This document shows, piece after piece, positions 51,140 to 62,222 of a stretch of DNA of 64,000 nucleotides. Under the pieces are notes generated by a model. That model searched no databases. It had not been told where the DNA came from and saw nothing but the letters and a program-made list of their open reading frames with translations. A program made the position numbers and the translations under genes. The stretch is from the NCBI RefSeq assembly GCF_012489685.1, contig NC_080044.1, positions 22,362,369-22,426,368 on the forward strand, given 5' to 3'. The first letter of the stretch is position 1. Every line of letters begins with the position of its first letter. Source of the stretch: Lotus japonicus (Eukaryota; Streptophyta; Magnoliopsida; Fabales; Fabaceae).

Positions 51140-51946
51140 CTAGATGAGATCACCATCATCTCCCACAAAAAGGGAGGCAGTGCTAGCACTTACCTCAGAG
51201 TCTTTTTCAAATACTTCCCCACCTGGACAATTTCTTTTCACATGCCCAGACTTTCCACACTTCCAGCACGCAAAATTCTTTGCATGGATCTTCTTCCCAT
51301 TAGCCCCACCTCCAGTTAGCAATGTTGAGCTTGATGAAGTGCTTTCATCATTTTTCATTCTTCTTTCTTCAGAAATAATTTTAGTTGCAACTTCTTCAAA
51401 ACTCAAACTTTCCTTCCCATACATCAAAACAGGTTTCAGATGAACTTAGGAAGATAGAAGGGACAAAATGAGCCTTAACGCTTTATCTTCATCATTAATC
51501 TCAACTTTAATAGATTCCAGATCGGAGATAATATTATTCAAAGTACTGAGATGATCAGAGATTTTCGTACCTTCAACCATGCGCAGATTATGGAATTTCT
51601 CCTTCAGAAACAACCGATTTGAGATGCCCTTTGCCTGATATAACCCTTCAAGCTTCTCCTAGAGTTCCTTGGCTGATGACAAATTATGCACATTTGCAAG
51701 AACACTCTTTTGCAAAGACAGACGAATTGCACTTGCAACCCTCAAATCTAGTTCCTCTCACTTGTCGGCCAGCATGTTGGAAGTGTTTACTTTCAGCGCC
51801 TTGTGTAATCTTGATTGTATCAGCACATCCTTGACTTCTACTTTCCACAAGCCAAAGTTGATTCTTCCATCAAACTTCTCTATGTCAAACTTCATAGCGC
51901 TTGAATAAGACATAGCAGCTGCAAACTTCTTCTTCAGCACCTTCAC
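51140..51946 (-). pseudogene. copia gag fragment
   Basis: It starts near 51946, and the first clear gag motif is FDIEKFDGRINFGLWKVEVKDVL, the N-terminal gag motif. Further on are LQKSVLANVHNLSSAKEL, a TAG at 51659-51661 in the place of Trp, EKLEGLYQAKGISNRLFLKEKFHNLRM, and finally a CCHC knuckle CWKCGKSGHVKRNC (about 51200-51250). A small frame break lies near 51440. No protease follows. Confidence 0.8.
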
Positions 51947-52540
51947 AATATCACACTTCTTTTCTGGTGTGGAAGATCAGATAATACTGCAACCACAAAG
52001 CATAATAAGAATTGTGATATCTCATCGAACCGAAGCTCTTGATATCACTGTTGGAAAACGACAAAGCTGAAGAAAAATTAAAACACAATCACAACACAAG
52101 AAAATTACGTGAAAACTCCAAAACCGGAGAAAAAACCACGACTGTTGTTTAAACCGACAACCAAAGAATTATCACTATGTGAAAATTGCTACAAAATATA
52201 GACTTCTCTCACTCTCACCCTAATGCCCCAGTACAACCACACTCTTGCAAAGCAAATATTTAAACTAAGTCGGATATAAGCTTAAAGTGCTACTGAATGA
52301 TACATCTAAAAACAAAGAACCTAGGTCTAATATATAGCCTTGGTAGGGATGACAATGGATCTCGGACCCATAGGGTACCCGCAAAAAATACCCACCATGG
52401 GTAGGGTAAAAACCCGCTAGATGGGCATGGGGTTGGGTATGGGTAACTACCCGCAAAAAGTAGTGGGTATGAGTGCGGGTATGAGCATTATAGTACCAAA
52501 CCCGCCCCATACTCGCACACATATATTATTATTATTATTA

Positions 52541-53070
52541 GGCTAAAAAGCATTTTTGGCCCCTAATGTTTCAAGTTTGTGCAAATTCTTCCCCTACTCT
52601 ATTTTTGTCGACGTTTCTACCCCTCATATTTTCAAACAGTGCACCATCTACCCCTCCGTCAGTCAGGCTTTCTCAGGAGAGGTTCCTGAGTGGATTGGAG
52701 AGATGAAGAAGAGTATATGAAGTTGATGATGATCAAGGAAATGATATAAATTAAATTTTCTTGATGTATATATCAATTATGTATGTAACTGAACTGGTTA
52801 AATGCATGTTTTGCTACTTAAACAGGTCTCGAGTTTGAATCTCCCATGCCCCTTTTTACCAATTTCACTTGTAATTTCCACGTGACAGGTCCAAAAAATA
52901 TATAAAAAAAGTCAAATCAGCTCATTCCGTTAGTTTTTTAACGTCTGACTGACGGAGGGGTAGACGGTGCACTGTTTGAAAACATGAGGGGTAGAAACAT
53001 CGACAAAAATAGAGTAGGGGCAGAATCTGCACAAACTTGAAACATCAGGGGCCAAAAGTGCTTTTTAGCC
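52541..53070. mobile_element. Foldback MITE, 530 bp, with about 125-bp inverted repeats
   Basis: It starts GGCTAAAAAGCATTTTTGG and ends with the near-complement CCAAAAGTGCTTTTTAGCC. The arms extend through the TTTTTGTCGACGTTTCTACC block to the CCCCTCCGTCAGTCAG block and its complement near 52943-52965. It lies in an ATT microsatellite. TTATTATTA on both sides could be a 9-bp Mutator-type duplication, but the repeat makes that ambiguous. Confidence 0.8.
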
Positions 53071-53485
53071 TTATTATTATTATTATTATTTGGTGATATA
53101 TTAAGTTATTAACAAATTAACTTAAGGTATAACGTTCAAACTTACTCTTTAAAAAAAAGGTGAGTATGTAAGGTATTGATAATTATTGTTAATTTACTCC
53201 CACTTATTTTTAAAATTAGTAAGTTAATAACCTACAATTCTAAAAAATATGTTTAGTTGAATGATTTTATTGTTAAGTATTCGGATAATCTTTTGTATTC
53301 TTTATTTAAAAAGTTAGTTGTATTTTTTTTTCTATTAACAAAAATAGTGAAAAATTATATTTTGGTTAGCTGAATTGCGGGTAATAGGCTCGGGTACGGG
53401 CATAAAGGTACTCAGAAGGTACGGGGACGAGCATTCGAGTTGCTACCCACGCAGGTATGTGGACGGGTATAAGTAATTTTTGAAA

Positions 53486-54865
53486 GGCTTAATTGCACTT
53501 TTGATCCCCCAACTTTGGCCTTCCTGCGAAAATCGTCCCCGAACTTCAAAATTAGCAAAAACCATCCTCAACGTTTACACTCTATTGCAAAATTGGTCCG
53601 TCGTTACACTTCCGTCTAAAAACTAACGTTTTCTGGGTAAAAAAAATAATAAAATAAGAAAAAACTTCATCATCTTCATCTTCTTCATACCTTCAAACTT
53701 AGAATTCCAGAAAAAACAAAAAAAAAAAATGCATGATTTAAGAATCTCATTACAAACTAACAATTAATCAAGCATAAATTCTGAGGCACAAAAATATAGT
53801 GGTGGAGAAGTTCGCAAACGATATGGGTTTCTCTGAGCTTCAAAACCAGCATCAACCTTCCATAAATCAACCCCAAATATTTCTTTGAGCTTCAAAACCA
53901 ACTCAAAACTTGATACGGGTTCCATTGTCGTTGCAGATCTGGGTTGGATTGAAGATGATGAGATCGAAGAAGAGTAATATTCTCCCATCAACAAACCCAA
54001 AAAAAAAACTCATTTTCTTGCGCTCTGCTTCTCGCTTGTGCTGCTTCGGCGTGACATGACGTAGCGAACCATGTGTTGGGTTGTTGCAGCACATCTCGCA
54101 GAGGATAGGGGTTCAGATCCTATCTTCGTGGTGGAGCAGGAGCGCTTAAGCGTCCCTTCTTTGATCTTCGCCTTGTCGCTCACTGTGCCGCTCACCGTTT
54201 GATGTGTTGTTGGCCGGAACATGGTGACGACAATGAATATAGCAAAGTGGATCAGTGTTGTTTCCTTTGAAGATGAAAAATTATTACCAGCAGTTGAATT
54301 TTTTTCCTTTCTAATGTTTCTTAAAATTATTGTAGGCACTCTTGTGCTTTTTGGGTGAGGATGAAGAGATGATAAATAATTCATTTTTTTTGAGTTTTTG
54401 TTGTTGTTAGGGATGAGGATGATGAAAGACTATTGGAGATAATGAGGAGTAAATTTCATATTCTGAGTTTTTGTTGTATGATGATGAATAAAGATTAATT
54501 TTCTCCAAAGCTCAGGGAAACCCAGATTCAATTCTTTTCCATATTAGAAAATGCAATATCAATATTTGTGCCTCAGAATTTATGCTTGATTAATTGTTAG
54601 TTTGTAATGAGATTCTTGAATCATGATTTTTTTTATTATTTTTTTCTGGAATTTTGGGTTTGAAGGTATGAAGAAGATGAAGATGATGAAGTTTTTATTA
54701 TTTTATTATTTTTTACCCAGAAAACGTTAGTTTTTAGACGGAAGTGTAACGACGGACCAGTTTTGCAACAGTGTAAACGTTGAGGATGGTTTTTGCTAAT
54801 TTTGAAGTTCGGGGACGATTTTCGCAGGAAGGCCAAAGTTGGGGGACCAAAAGTGCAATTAAGCT
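53486..54865. mobile_element. Mutator-like foldback element, 1.38 kb, 9-bp target duplication
   Basis: TTTTTGAAA stands at 53477-53485 and 54866-54874. The inverted ends start GGCTTAATTGCACTTTTG and run for roughly 300 bp, including a CTTCATCATCTTCATCTTC block and the TTAATCAAGCATAAATTCTGAGGC block. The unique centre (about 53800-54540) contains short frames with no recognised domain. It could be a captured host sequence as in Pack-MULEs. No transposase was seen. Confidence 0.85.
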
Positions 54866-55052
54866 TTTTTGAAAAAGTGAGTATGAGGATGAGTACTATA
54901 GTACTCTACCCATTGCCATCCCTAAGCCTTGGTCTTCCCCTTGCTTCACCACATTAAGAAATGTGAGACTTCTGCTATAACTAATTTTTAACCTCTTTTT
55001 TTATTTTAGAAACTTAACAATGTGGGACTTAAAAATCAATTCCAAGTGAGTT

Positions 55053-56990
55053 ATCATTCGGAGAGCGTTGAGACTTATGGTTGAGTTGAAGGGGTATTTT
55101 AATTTTAAACTAGCACAAAAATCATTAATCCGGAATGACGGATACAAGCATTTATTAACCTAAACATTTAAATTCAAACACAAAGATGGAGATTATTCAT
55201 ATTAAATGTATTGGTCACCTCGGTCCAATAAGTAAATGAGGTCCAAATTACGTAGGACACATGGCATGAAATTGAACCATTTTTTTAATTTTTGAAATCC
55301 CATAAGGCCATAACATAATAAAAGCTTCTCACAAGAAAGTCATTTCTTCGACTTCTTCGAGAACAGAGTACGGCGCAATCACATCGCGCCCGCATCGTAA
55401 CCGTTCGCGTAATCACTCTCAGGAGGTCCCATTTCATCCAACGGCCCAAACACCGCAACGACGCGTTCAACAACGCTCTCTCTCTATTTCTTCTTCTTCG
55501 TCATCAAAACGAAACGCATTAATGCTCTCTCTTTCACACTCTCTCTTAGCCATTACCGTTTCAATTCTTGTTCTCCCCACCTCATAAATGCACAGCCATA
55601 TCACTATTAATGCATTCTTCACTTCTATAACACTGACGCTAAATTTAACACCTCAACAATGCCAAGAAACCCTGTTCGAAACTCAAACATTTCAACCACC
55701 TCAGGTATTTTCTTCTTCCTCTGCTTCATTTTTACTACTATTACTTTCTGCTACTCTGCAATCTGTTTCTGCAATTTGTTTTTATCGATTCACTGTGAAA
55801 CCTTGCTATGCTAAACGCTGCAATCTGCTTCAACTAAACGCTGCGTTTCCATTTCGTAGATTTGGAGTAGTTGTTGTTGTTGTATTGAATTTTTCCTTTT
55901 CTATTTGTGAAATCGAACTTGTTCTGTTTGATTGGATCTTCGTTGGAAATGTTTGGGGAAAAACCTTCATGCATTAGTAATTATTTATATTTTAGAAAAA
56001 TTAGGAAGAAGAAAGGTGAGTTTGTATGACACATGCTGCATCTGACGAATTTTTTGGTTCTCACACTTTTTTTGACCTTACCTTTCAAAAAGTTATGCCA
56101 TATGTAAAGCCCTTTTTGCTCGAACAGTGTTCTATTTTTGCTTTTTTCCTTCCCCTCTTTTGCCACTTGAGTAATGAATAATTAATTATTTAATTCCCAA
56201 ACAAATGTTGTAGGAATGGGCTGGCCTTATATTTATATTGTTTAAAAAAATTATTCATTAAAAGTTGTGCAAATAAATCAAAATGATATATTTTTTAAAT
56301 TAACTGAAAGTATTTATAATTTATATTTTTTTTATACATCAGAAAACTGTTTATAATTTATATTAAAAGGCTCTAAGTTAAGATGTTTTGACTCAGTTCA
56401 ATAGTATATATTCATTGTCTAGTTGTCTAAAGCTGGTTTGTTATTGTTTATTTTGTTAAATAATCACTTATTATCTTTCCAATGTACCAAAAGAATAATC
56501 ACTTATTTCAAAAAAAACTAACCTCCTATGTATATTTTTATGTGTTTGTGTGTGTTTTTGGAGAAAATTATTTGTAAAGAAAGCATAGAACTGAACTGAT
56601 TAATTATTTTCTTAAGTTATTTTGAGTAGTTTTAGAAATGATCTATTATTTTTAGTGTACTTTTAAATGAAAAGCAAATTTTTTTATAAACAAATGAATT
56701 TCCAATTTTTTTATAAATCTATTAAAATACAATTAAATGGGCCCATTAATTAACTTCAAAATCAAGCGATAATAAACGGGCCCATGAATTACGTGTAATA
56801 CTTTTTGAAGCCTTAAGGACCTTATTTTGCTTTGTTTTGGTATGTGGATGTGAATGACTAAATTGTTTCTAAGATAATAACTTTGGCATATTGTTGGTGA
56901 TGGACACAGTGCTATTTATTGAAACAACAGTGACATTTCAGTGAAGCCAGAATTCAAACTACAGCAGTAGATAGAGGGAAGAGAGAAAAG
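55053..56990 (+). promoter_or_regulatory. Upstream region of the RopGEF gene, possible non-coding first exon
   Basis: 55430-55705 is C/T-rich with CTCTCTCT runs, like a plant 5' UTR, and ends in a good donor CAG|GTATTT at 55704-55706. An acceptor TTTCAG at 56936-56941 lies just before the RopGEF start. A 5'-UTR intron of about 1.2 kb is therefore plausible. The 129-codon frame at 55588-55977 has no known features and is not called. The rest is AT-rich. Confidence 0.35.
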
Positions 56991-58121
56991 ATGCTGCTGA
57001 TTAGAAAAAGACTAACTTGCTGCGCCAGGGAAACCAAAATTAGCATTGATTATGACGAGCCAGATAGTAAGTTCTTACTCCCAATTTTCATCCTTGTATG
57101 ATCATTTATTTATTTAAGGTGGATCATTTGATCAGAGTTACCAGAAAATAATTTGTTAATTATATGAAAGGATTATTTATATAGTTCAAAATATGTCATC
57201 ATAATCAATGAACTTTTATGCATAACACTTTTACACTAGAGTTCTCAGTTCTCACTAGTGTTATATTGAACATGAATCTTGCATTTTATTATGGTGAATT
57301 CTACCGTACCTTCATTGTATGGTACATAACTGATGCGATTTGACGTGTATTAATAGGAAACCGACATCTGACAGGGTATTTAAATTTTTTATTCATTTTA
57401 AAACATATATGGTAAAAAGAAGAAACACCCACTTAAATGGTATTGGTCCACCTCACGTCTTGTATTATACCCCAACTAAGTGTTGAGGTATCCTAGCAAC
57501 CACCTTTAATTATTAGTCTTGTTTTCTCTTCCTTTTAAATAATACTATATTTAGTAGTTAATTTAACTTTTGGATTATCAATATTAAAATCATTACAATT
57601 TAATTTTAACACACTACATTAGATTAAATAGAATAACAGTTGGTTTTCATTTTATAAAATAGAGATCTTTCAAATATACCATTAGTCAAATTTAGATCAC
57701 TGAGGGATCTGACATTTGTGTTTATTTTATTCTTTGGTCTGTATTAATTCTTTGTTATACAGTGACTAATCAGCACTAGCAGCATGCATTCTTAAAGAAT
57801 CAGCCAATCAGGCTCCAATTTATATATTTTTTTTTAATTTAAGGAGAAGAAAACGGTCATGCCGGTGACATACCATTAGAAAAAAATCAACAATGTCAGT
57901 TGATCAATTAAGTTTACAACTTTCAAGGTTTAGTTGATTTATTTTCTCAATTAGAATTCTTGTTCAGTAAAATGGTTATCCTTCAAAAGCTAAATTTAAG
58001 TGATTTTAGACAACGGAATGGTAGAGGTAGAATTTTCTTGAATAATTAATTTTCTCTAATAATTATTAGAGCGTTATAATATTTTTTTCGTTTGTTGTTT
58101 TTATAATTTTGTAAAAAATGC

Positions 58122-58162
<41 letters not shown>

Positions 58163-61100
58163 TTTGCAATGAAAATGAAGATAAATAAAATATGGAATAT
58201 TTTCCTTCCTATTTGTATTTCAAACATTTGTTGTTTTCTATTTGATGATCTATCGTACTCATTGTCCCCCACCAGAAAACTTCCAATTTATATTTTTGTT
58301 ATTACAAGGTCCCGAACTATAATATTTTTGACATGTTAAATCTTTCATCGTTATCTTATCACACACAAGCAAGGTGGCTACACTGTTAAAAAAGGAAAAA
58401 AATTAAACTAAGTTTGCTGATATAACTTGCATGTGACCATGTGTGCTGCATTTATGATGTGGACAAATTTGACCGATTGTTATGCCCTTTTCTCTGGTGT
58501 GAACATCTGACATATCTTTATGAAAGCATTTCGTAGGACAACGGTACAGTAGATTCTTTTGTCCAAACAATTCTCCGGTTTATTGGCAATAAATGAAAGG
58601 GAATACATATGAATTAACAATGTGATAGAATCACTGTAATTACTTAGCTTGTTTTTTGTGATTACGTGAAAAAAATGAGTTTTCCCTTAAGCAACATCTG
58701 TTAGAGTAATGCCATTCAAGTTTCTTTGAAGCTTTCTAGTCCCGCATTACTCACTTCAACATATTCTCTTTTAATTTTCCAGTCAAGCCCTAATTACATA
58801 TTTTAATTTGTCTTTACCCTAAACATTGTCCACATTATATCTGATTGCTTGATTACTGGTATAATTATTAATTGATTCGTTTTCCAGAAATTACCTACCT
58901 GCCCATGATATTCATATTTAACTAATTGAACAATTAGTTTTCCTCTTGTAACAAAAAAAACTAATTGAACAATTATCATAATTACCGATTGAAATCATGT
59001 ACTAAAGTCATATTATCTCCACCAATGGGTGATAGGTTCAATTGGTATTGATTCCGTTTAAGAAAGCCTCCGGTTTGAGTCTTGGGTATGGATAAAACCT
59101 CCCAGGAGAGCTAGTCACACTAGGATGTGAATGATCCTAACTCGAACATATGATTGCATCTTGCAGAGGATACATGTGTTAGACAAAAAAAAGAAGTCAT
59201 ATTAGCTCCACTATAAACTTAGTTCCAGTTTTGCTTTTATTTCTTCTTATACTACTTTAGTTTCATTACATTACTTTATTTGTCCAACATCAATGAGAGA
59301 GTATGTTCTTCCATTTTTGACATTTACAGCTAAATGTTCATCTTGTTCTTGAGGTTTTGGCAATATTGCTAAATCTAACCATGGCAGGTTCTAGAAATCA
59401 CATGTTTATGAATTTATAATGGAATATTTCAGGGATTATGACATATAATGGCCTTGAGGGTTGCATTCTTGATAATCAATCTTATGAAGATGAAAGCAGA
59501 ACTAGTAGAGGAGATGGATGTATAACTGATTCATTCAATGACGATGACTCCAGTTGTTCATCCAGTAAAGATGCTTTTGATTCATTCTCTTCGAAATGTT
59601 TGCCAATGAAAAGGGATGAACATGGATTGGAAGATTGGGAACTCTCAGAAAGCCCTCAACATTTTTATATGAAAGAGAAGCCTGCATCTACCGTCCAATA
59701 TTCAGATGTAGAAGCCATGAAAGAAAAGTTTGCAAAGCTGTTGCTAGGTGATGATGTTACAGGAGGAACTAAGGGCTCTAACACAGCTTTAGCACTGTCC
59801 AATGCCATCACTAACCTAGCAGGTTGGCTCTAAATGCATTTTCTACCATGTTTTCATTCTTTCTGGTTATCCATTGATAAGTACATTTAGTTTGAACTTT
59901 ATAAACTTATCACTGAAGAAAAAGAAATAGGTGCCTTGTCAAAGGTTTGATGTGGAAAATGGCATATAGAGAAGATCTTTTAAGTTTAGGACCGCAGAAT
60001 TCCACCTTCAAGCTGTTTTATGTTCTTCCTCTGTTTTTTTTTAAGCGAATCTAAAAGCAAGATGAAAATATGCAGTGACGGTTTTCGGTGAGTTGTGGAA
60101 ATTGGAACCTCTATCTGAAGAAAGGAAGAACAAATGGCGAAGAGAAATGGACTGGTTTCTGTCTCCTACCAACTATATGGTTGAACTAGTTCCTGCTAAG
60201 CAAAATGGTGCTAATGGAGGGATCTTTGAGGTATCTTTTGTTTGAACTGGAAAGAGAAGAGTATAGTATTTTATAAATATCGCAGTATTTTATAAATATC
60301 GCATTGCCTTAAATTAAGTTAATACTCATCTTTTGACAGATAATGACTCCAAAAGCCCGGGCAGACATCGGCATGAATCTTCCAGCACTTCACAAGTTGG
60401 ACTCTATGCTTATTGTGGGTCATCTCTTCATTCTCATCAGAGATCTCGAAACACTGTTAGCAGTTTGGCTCATCTTTCTGATGTTCTGTTTGACAGGAGG
60501 CTCTTGACTCAATGGTGCATACCGAGTTTTGCTATGCCAAGGGAGCAAGCCAGGCAGAAGGGAGGAACACAAGTGGAAAACAAAGCAAAAGATGGTGGCT
60601 TCCATCACCCCAAGTACCAGCAACTGGGCTTTCTGACACTGAAAGAAAGAGGCTACTTCATCAGGGAAGGATAGTACATCAAGTATTCAAGGCTGCCAAA
60701 GCTATCAATGACAATGTGTTGCTTGAAATGCCCGTGCCATCAATAATTAAAGATGCACTTCTGAAGGTAATTGTTAGAAATATGATACAAAACCATTCAT
60801 GTGTCCTTTACCTAACAATGTAAGCTTTTGAGATAATTGGTTCATGCCATGGTATCAGACCTTCCTATGACCAATTACCCAAATTATTTTAATAAAAAAT
60901 TTGAATTTCACCGCAAAGACGGGGGAGGGGAGTGGCAGTGTGCATTGTCAATATTTCAAGCCCAATGGGCTTTTACGTGAGGGGCGTATTAGAAATATAA
61001 AAACTTTCATCTATCCTTTATCCAACAGTTTAAGCTTTTGGTATAATTGGTTCATAACAGTAATAAACTTTGAGGGTTGGGTAACTTCAATCTTTATTGA

Positions 61101-62222
61101 AATTATATTTTTAGCCTCAGGCAAACTGCGCGCAGCAAGATAGCCAAAAAAAGGATAATCCATGTGAGGAGTAGAGTGGGGTTAAAGATTTTAAACATGA
61201 TGATGAATAAAATGGGGTTCTATTTTCGTCTATAAATGTTTAAAGTTGAATGCTATTAAAGGTGTAAAGTATGATCTTAAGAAATATGTTCTGTCCTTAA
61301 TCTGAGCTTAGTTTCATTCACAACAAGACTACATTAAAATAACACTGGTCATGAGGATTTTTTTTCATTCTTGGATGTAGAAATAGAGAATATCAATGCA
61401 ACCTAGAATATTTTTGTATGTTATTACAACCTTCATCTTATCATTAAGTAAATCTGTTTCTGTGCTGTATAGTCTGGAAAGGCAACCCTTGGAGAGCAAC
61501 TGCACAAGGTTTTGATGGCTGAATCTAATTCTGGAGAAGAAATTCTTGAATCTCTCAATTTGAAATCTGAACATAGTGCCCTAGAGACCATTAATAGATT
61601 GGAAGCTGCTACATTTTCATGGAAAGAGAGAGTAAAGCAAGAACAAAATGGCAGATCCCCACTACGAACCTCGTGGTCTTTCAAGAAAGACCCTGTGTCA
61701 GGTATGGATAAGATGGAAACATTGTTGGACCGTGCAGAAACACTTATAAAGCAGCTTAAAACCGAATACCCAAATCTTCCTCAAACATTTCTGGATGCTG
61801 CAAAAGTTCAATATGGCAAGGTGAGTTTTACTTTATAGTTTATACTGCAAACATTTACAGGCAATGACAAATTAGAGGCAATGTTGATTTCTTTTTATTT
61901 ATTTTTGTAGGATATTGGGTATTCCATTTTGGAAGCATATTCCAGAGTTCTTGGAAATTTAGCCTTCAGCATCCTATCAAGAATAGGAGATATATTGCAG
62001 GAGGATGCTTTAAGCAATCCCAATTCCCCTATGAGTATGACTACAAGTTGCTCTCCAGTGATAAATCTTTTTGAGGTTACTAGGGTGGTTGGTTCACATA
62101 TCAGGCACTCATTAATTGATAAGATGAACAAGACAGATGTGAAGAATTGTGATTCTGATTCAGAACCCTCATCTGTTGAGGCAAAACCTGACTCAGTAAC
62201 CGCCACACCAAGCCGTGGTTGA
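56991..62222 (+). CDS. ROPGEF: Rop guanine nucleotide exchange factor (PRONE domain), 7 exons, 541 aa
   Basis: RopGEFs switch on plant ROP GTPases by exchanging GDP for GTP, in polar growth and receptor-kinase signalling at the plasma membrane. Exons from GT-AG sites and frame: 56991-57066, 59433-59822, 60076-60230, 60340-60414, 60497-60766, 61473-61820 and 61911-62222. Together they give 1626 nt with every join in phase. The N terminus is variable ([10 protein letters not shown]), followed by a Ser/Asp-rich segment ([25 protein letters not shown]). The PRONE domain spans about 117-475, with [81 protein letters not shown] and [12 protein letters not shown]. The C-terminal tail is Ser/Asp-rich. 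It is closest in layout to the RopGEF5/7 group, by memory of family features. An in-frame stop lies upstream of the chosen Met. Confidence 0.93.
58125..58160. repeat. (AT)n microsatellite in RopGEF intron 1
   Basis: About 18 AT units. Frames translated through it are artefacts. Confidence 0.95.
58920..58975. repeat. 17-bp direct repeat around a 22-bp A-tailed insert
   Basis: AACTAATTGAACAATTA occurs at 58920-58936 and 58959-58975. Between them is GTTTTCCTCTTGTAACAAAAAA-type sequence. It has the form of a tiny 5'-truncated retroposed insert in RopGEF intron 1. Confidence 0.55.
59023..59193 (+). mobile_element. tRNA-derived-type SINE in RopGEF intron 1
   Basis: About 171 bp flanked by an 18-bp target duplication with one mismatch: AAGTCATATTATCTCCAC at 59005-59022 and AAGTCATATTAGCTCCAC at 59194-59211. 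The 5' part has TAGGTTCAATTGG, an A-box-like motif. GGTTTGAGTCTTGGG further on is B-box-like. The 3' end is A-rich (ACAAAAAAAAG). It lies in sense orientation and about 240 bp before exon 2. Confidence 0.8.

Larger units (their letters stand above)
52344..54924. mobile_element. hAT-type non-autonomous element, 2.58 kb, with two nested inserts
   Basis: The ends TAGGGATGACAATGG and CCATTGCCATCCCTA match at 14 of 15 positions. The 8-bp duplication AGCCTTGG (52336-52343 and 54925-54932) is perfect and is the hAT mark. Subterminal GGGTA/TACCC words are abundant. Two foldback elements lie inside (52541-53070 and 53486-54865); without them about 670 bp remain. No transposase was seen. Confidence 0.9.
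50385..55047 (-). mobile_element. Gutted copia element: two LTRs with gag only
   Basis: The LTRs are 50385-50793 (409 bp, TGTTGGGAAACG to CCCCAACA) and 52049-55047 (the same sequence opened by a hAT element). Between them are a minus-strand gag fragment and a primer-binding-site-like TGATATCAAGAGC beside the right LTR (52033-52047). Protease, integrase and RT are absent. CAGTT (50380-50384) and GAGTT (55048-55052) are a probable target duplication with one change. The LTRs differ at many positions, so this element is older than the Sireviruses. Confidence 0.8.
52049..55047 (-). repeat. LTR of the gutted copia element, right copy, opened by a hAT element
   Basis: LTR sequence runs 52049-52343 and resumes at 54933. 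AGCCTTGG is present on both sides as the duplication made by the hAT insertion. The end near 55047 is set by comparison with the left LTR and is uncertain by a few bases. Confidence 0.75.

Noticed and set aside
55588..55977. 129-codon frame before the RopGEF gene
   Set aside because: Low-complexity hydrophobic translation of a C/T-rich stretch with a good splice donor inside. Better explained as leader and intron.
58066..58339. Frames over the intron 1 AT repeat
   Set aside because: Made of Ile-Tyr repeats from the AT microsatellite; not coding.
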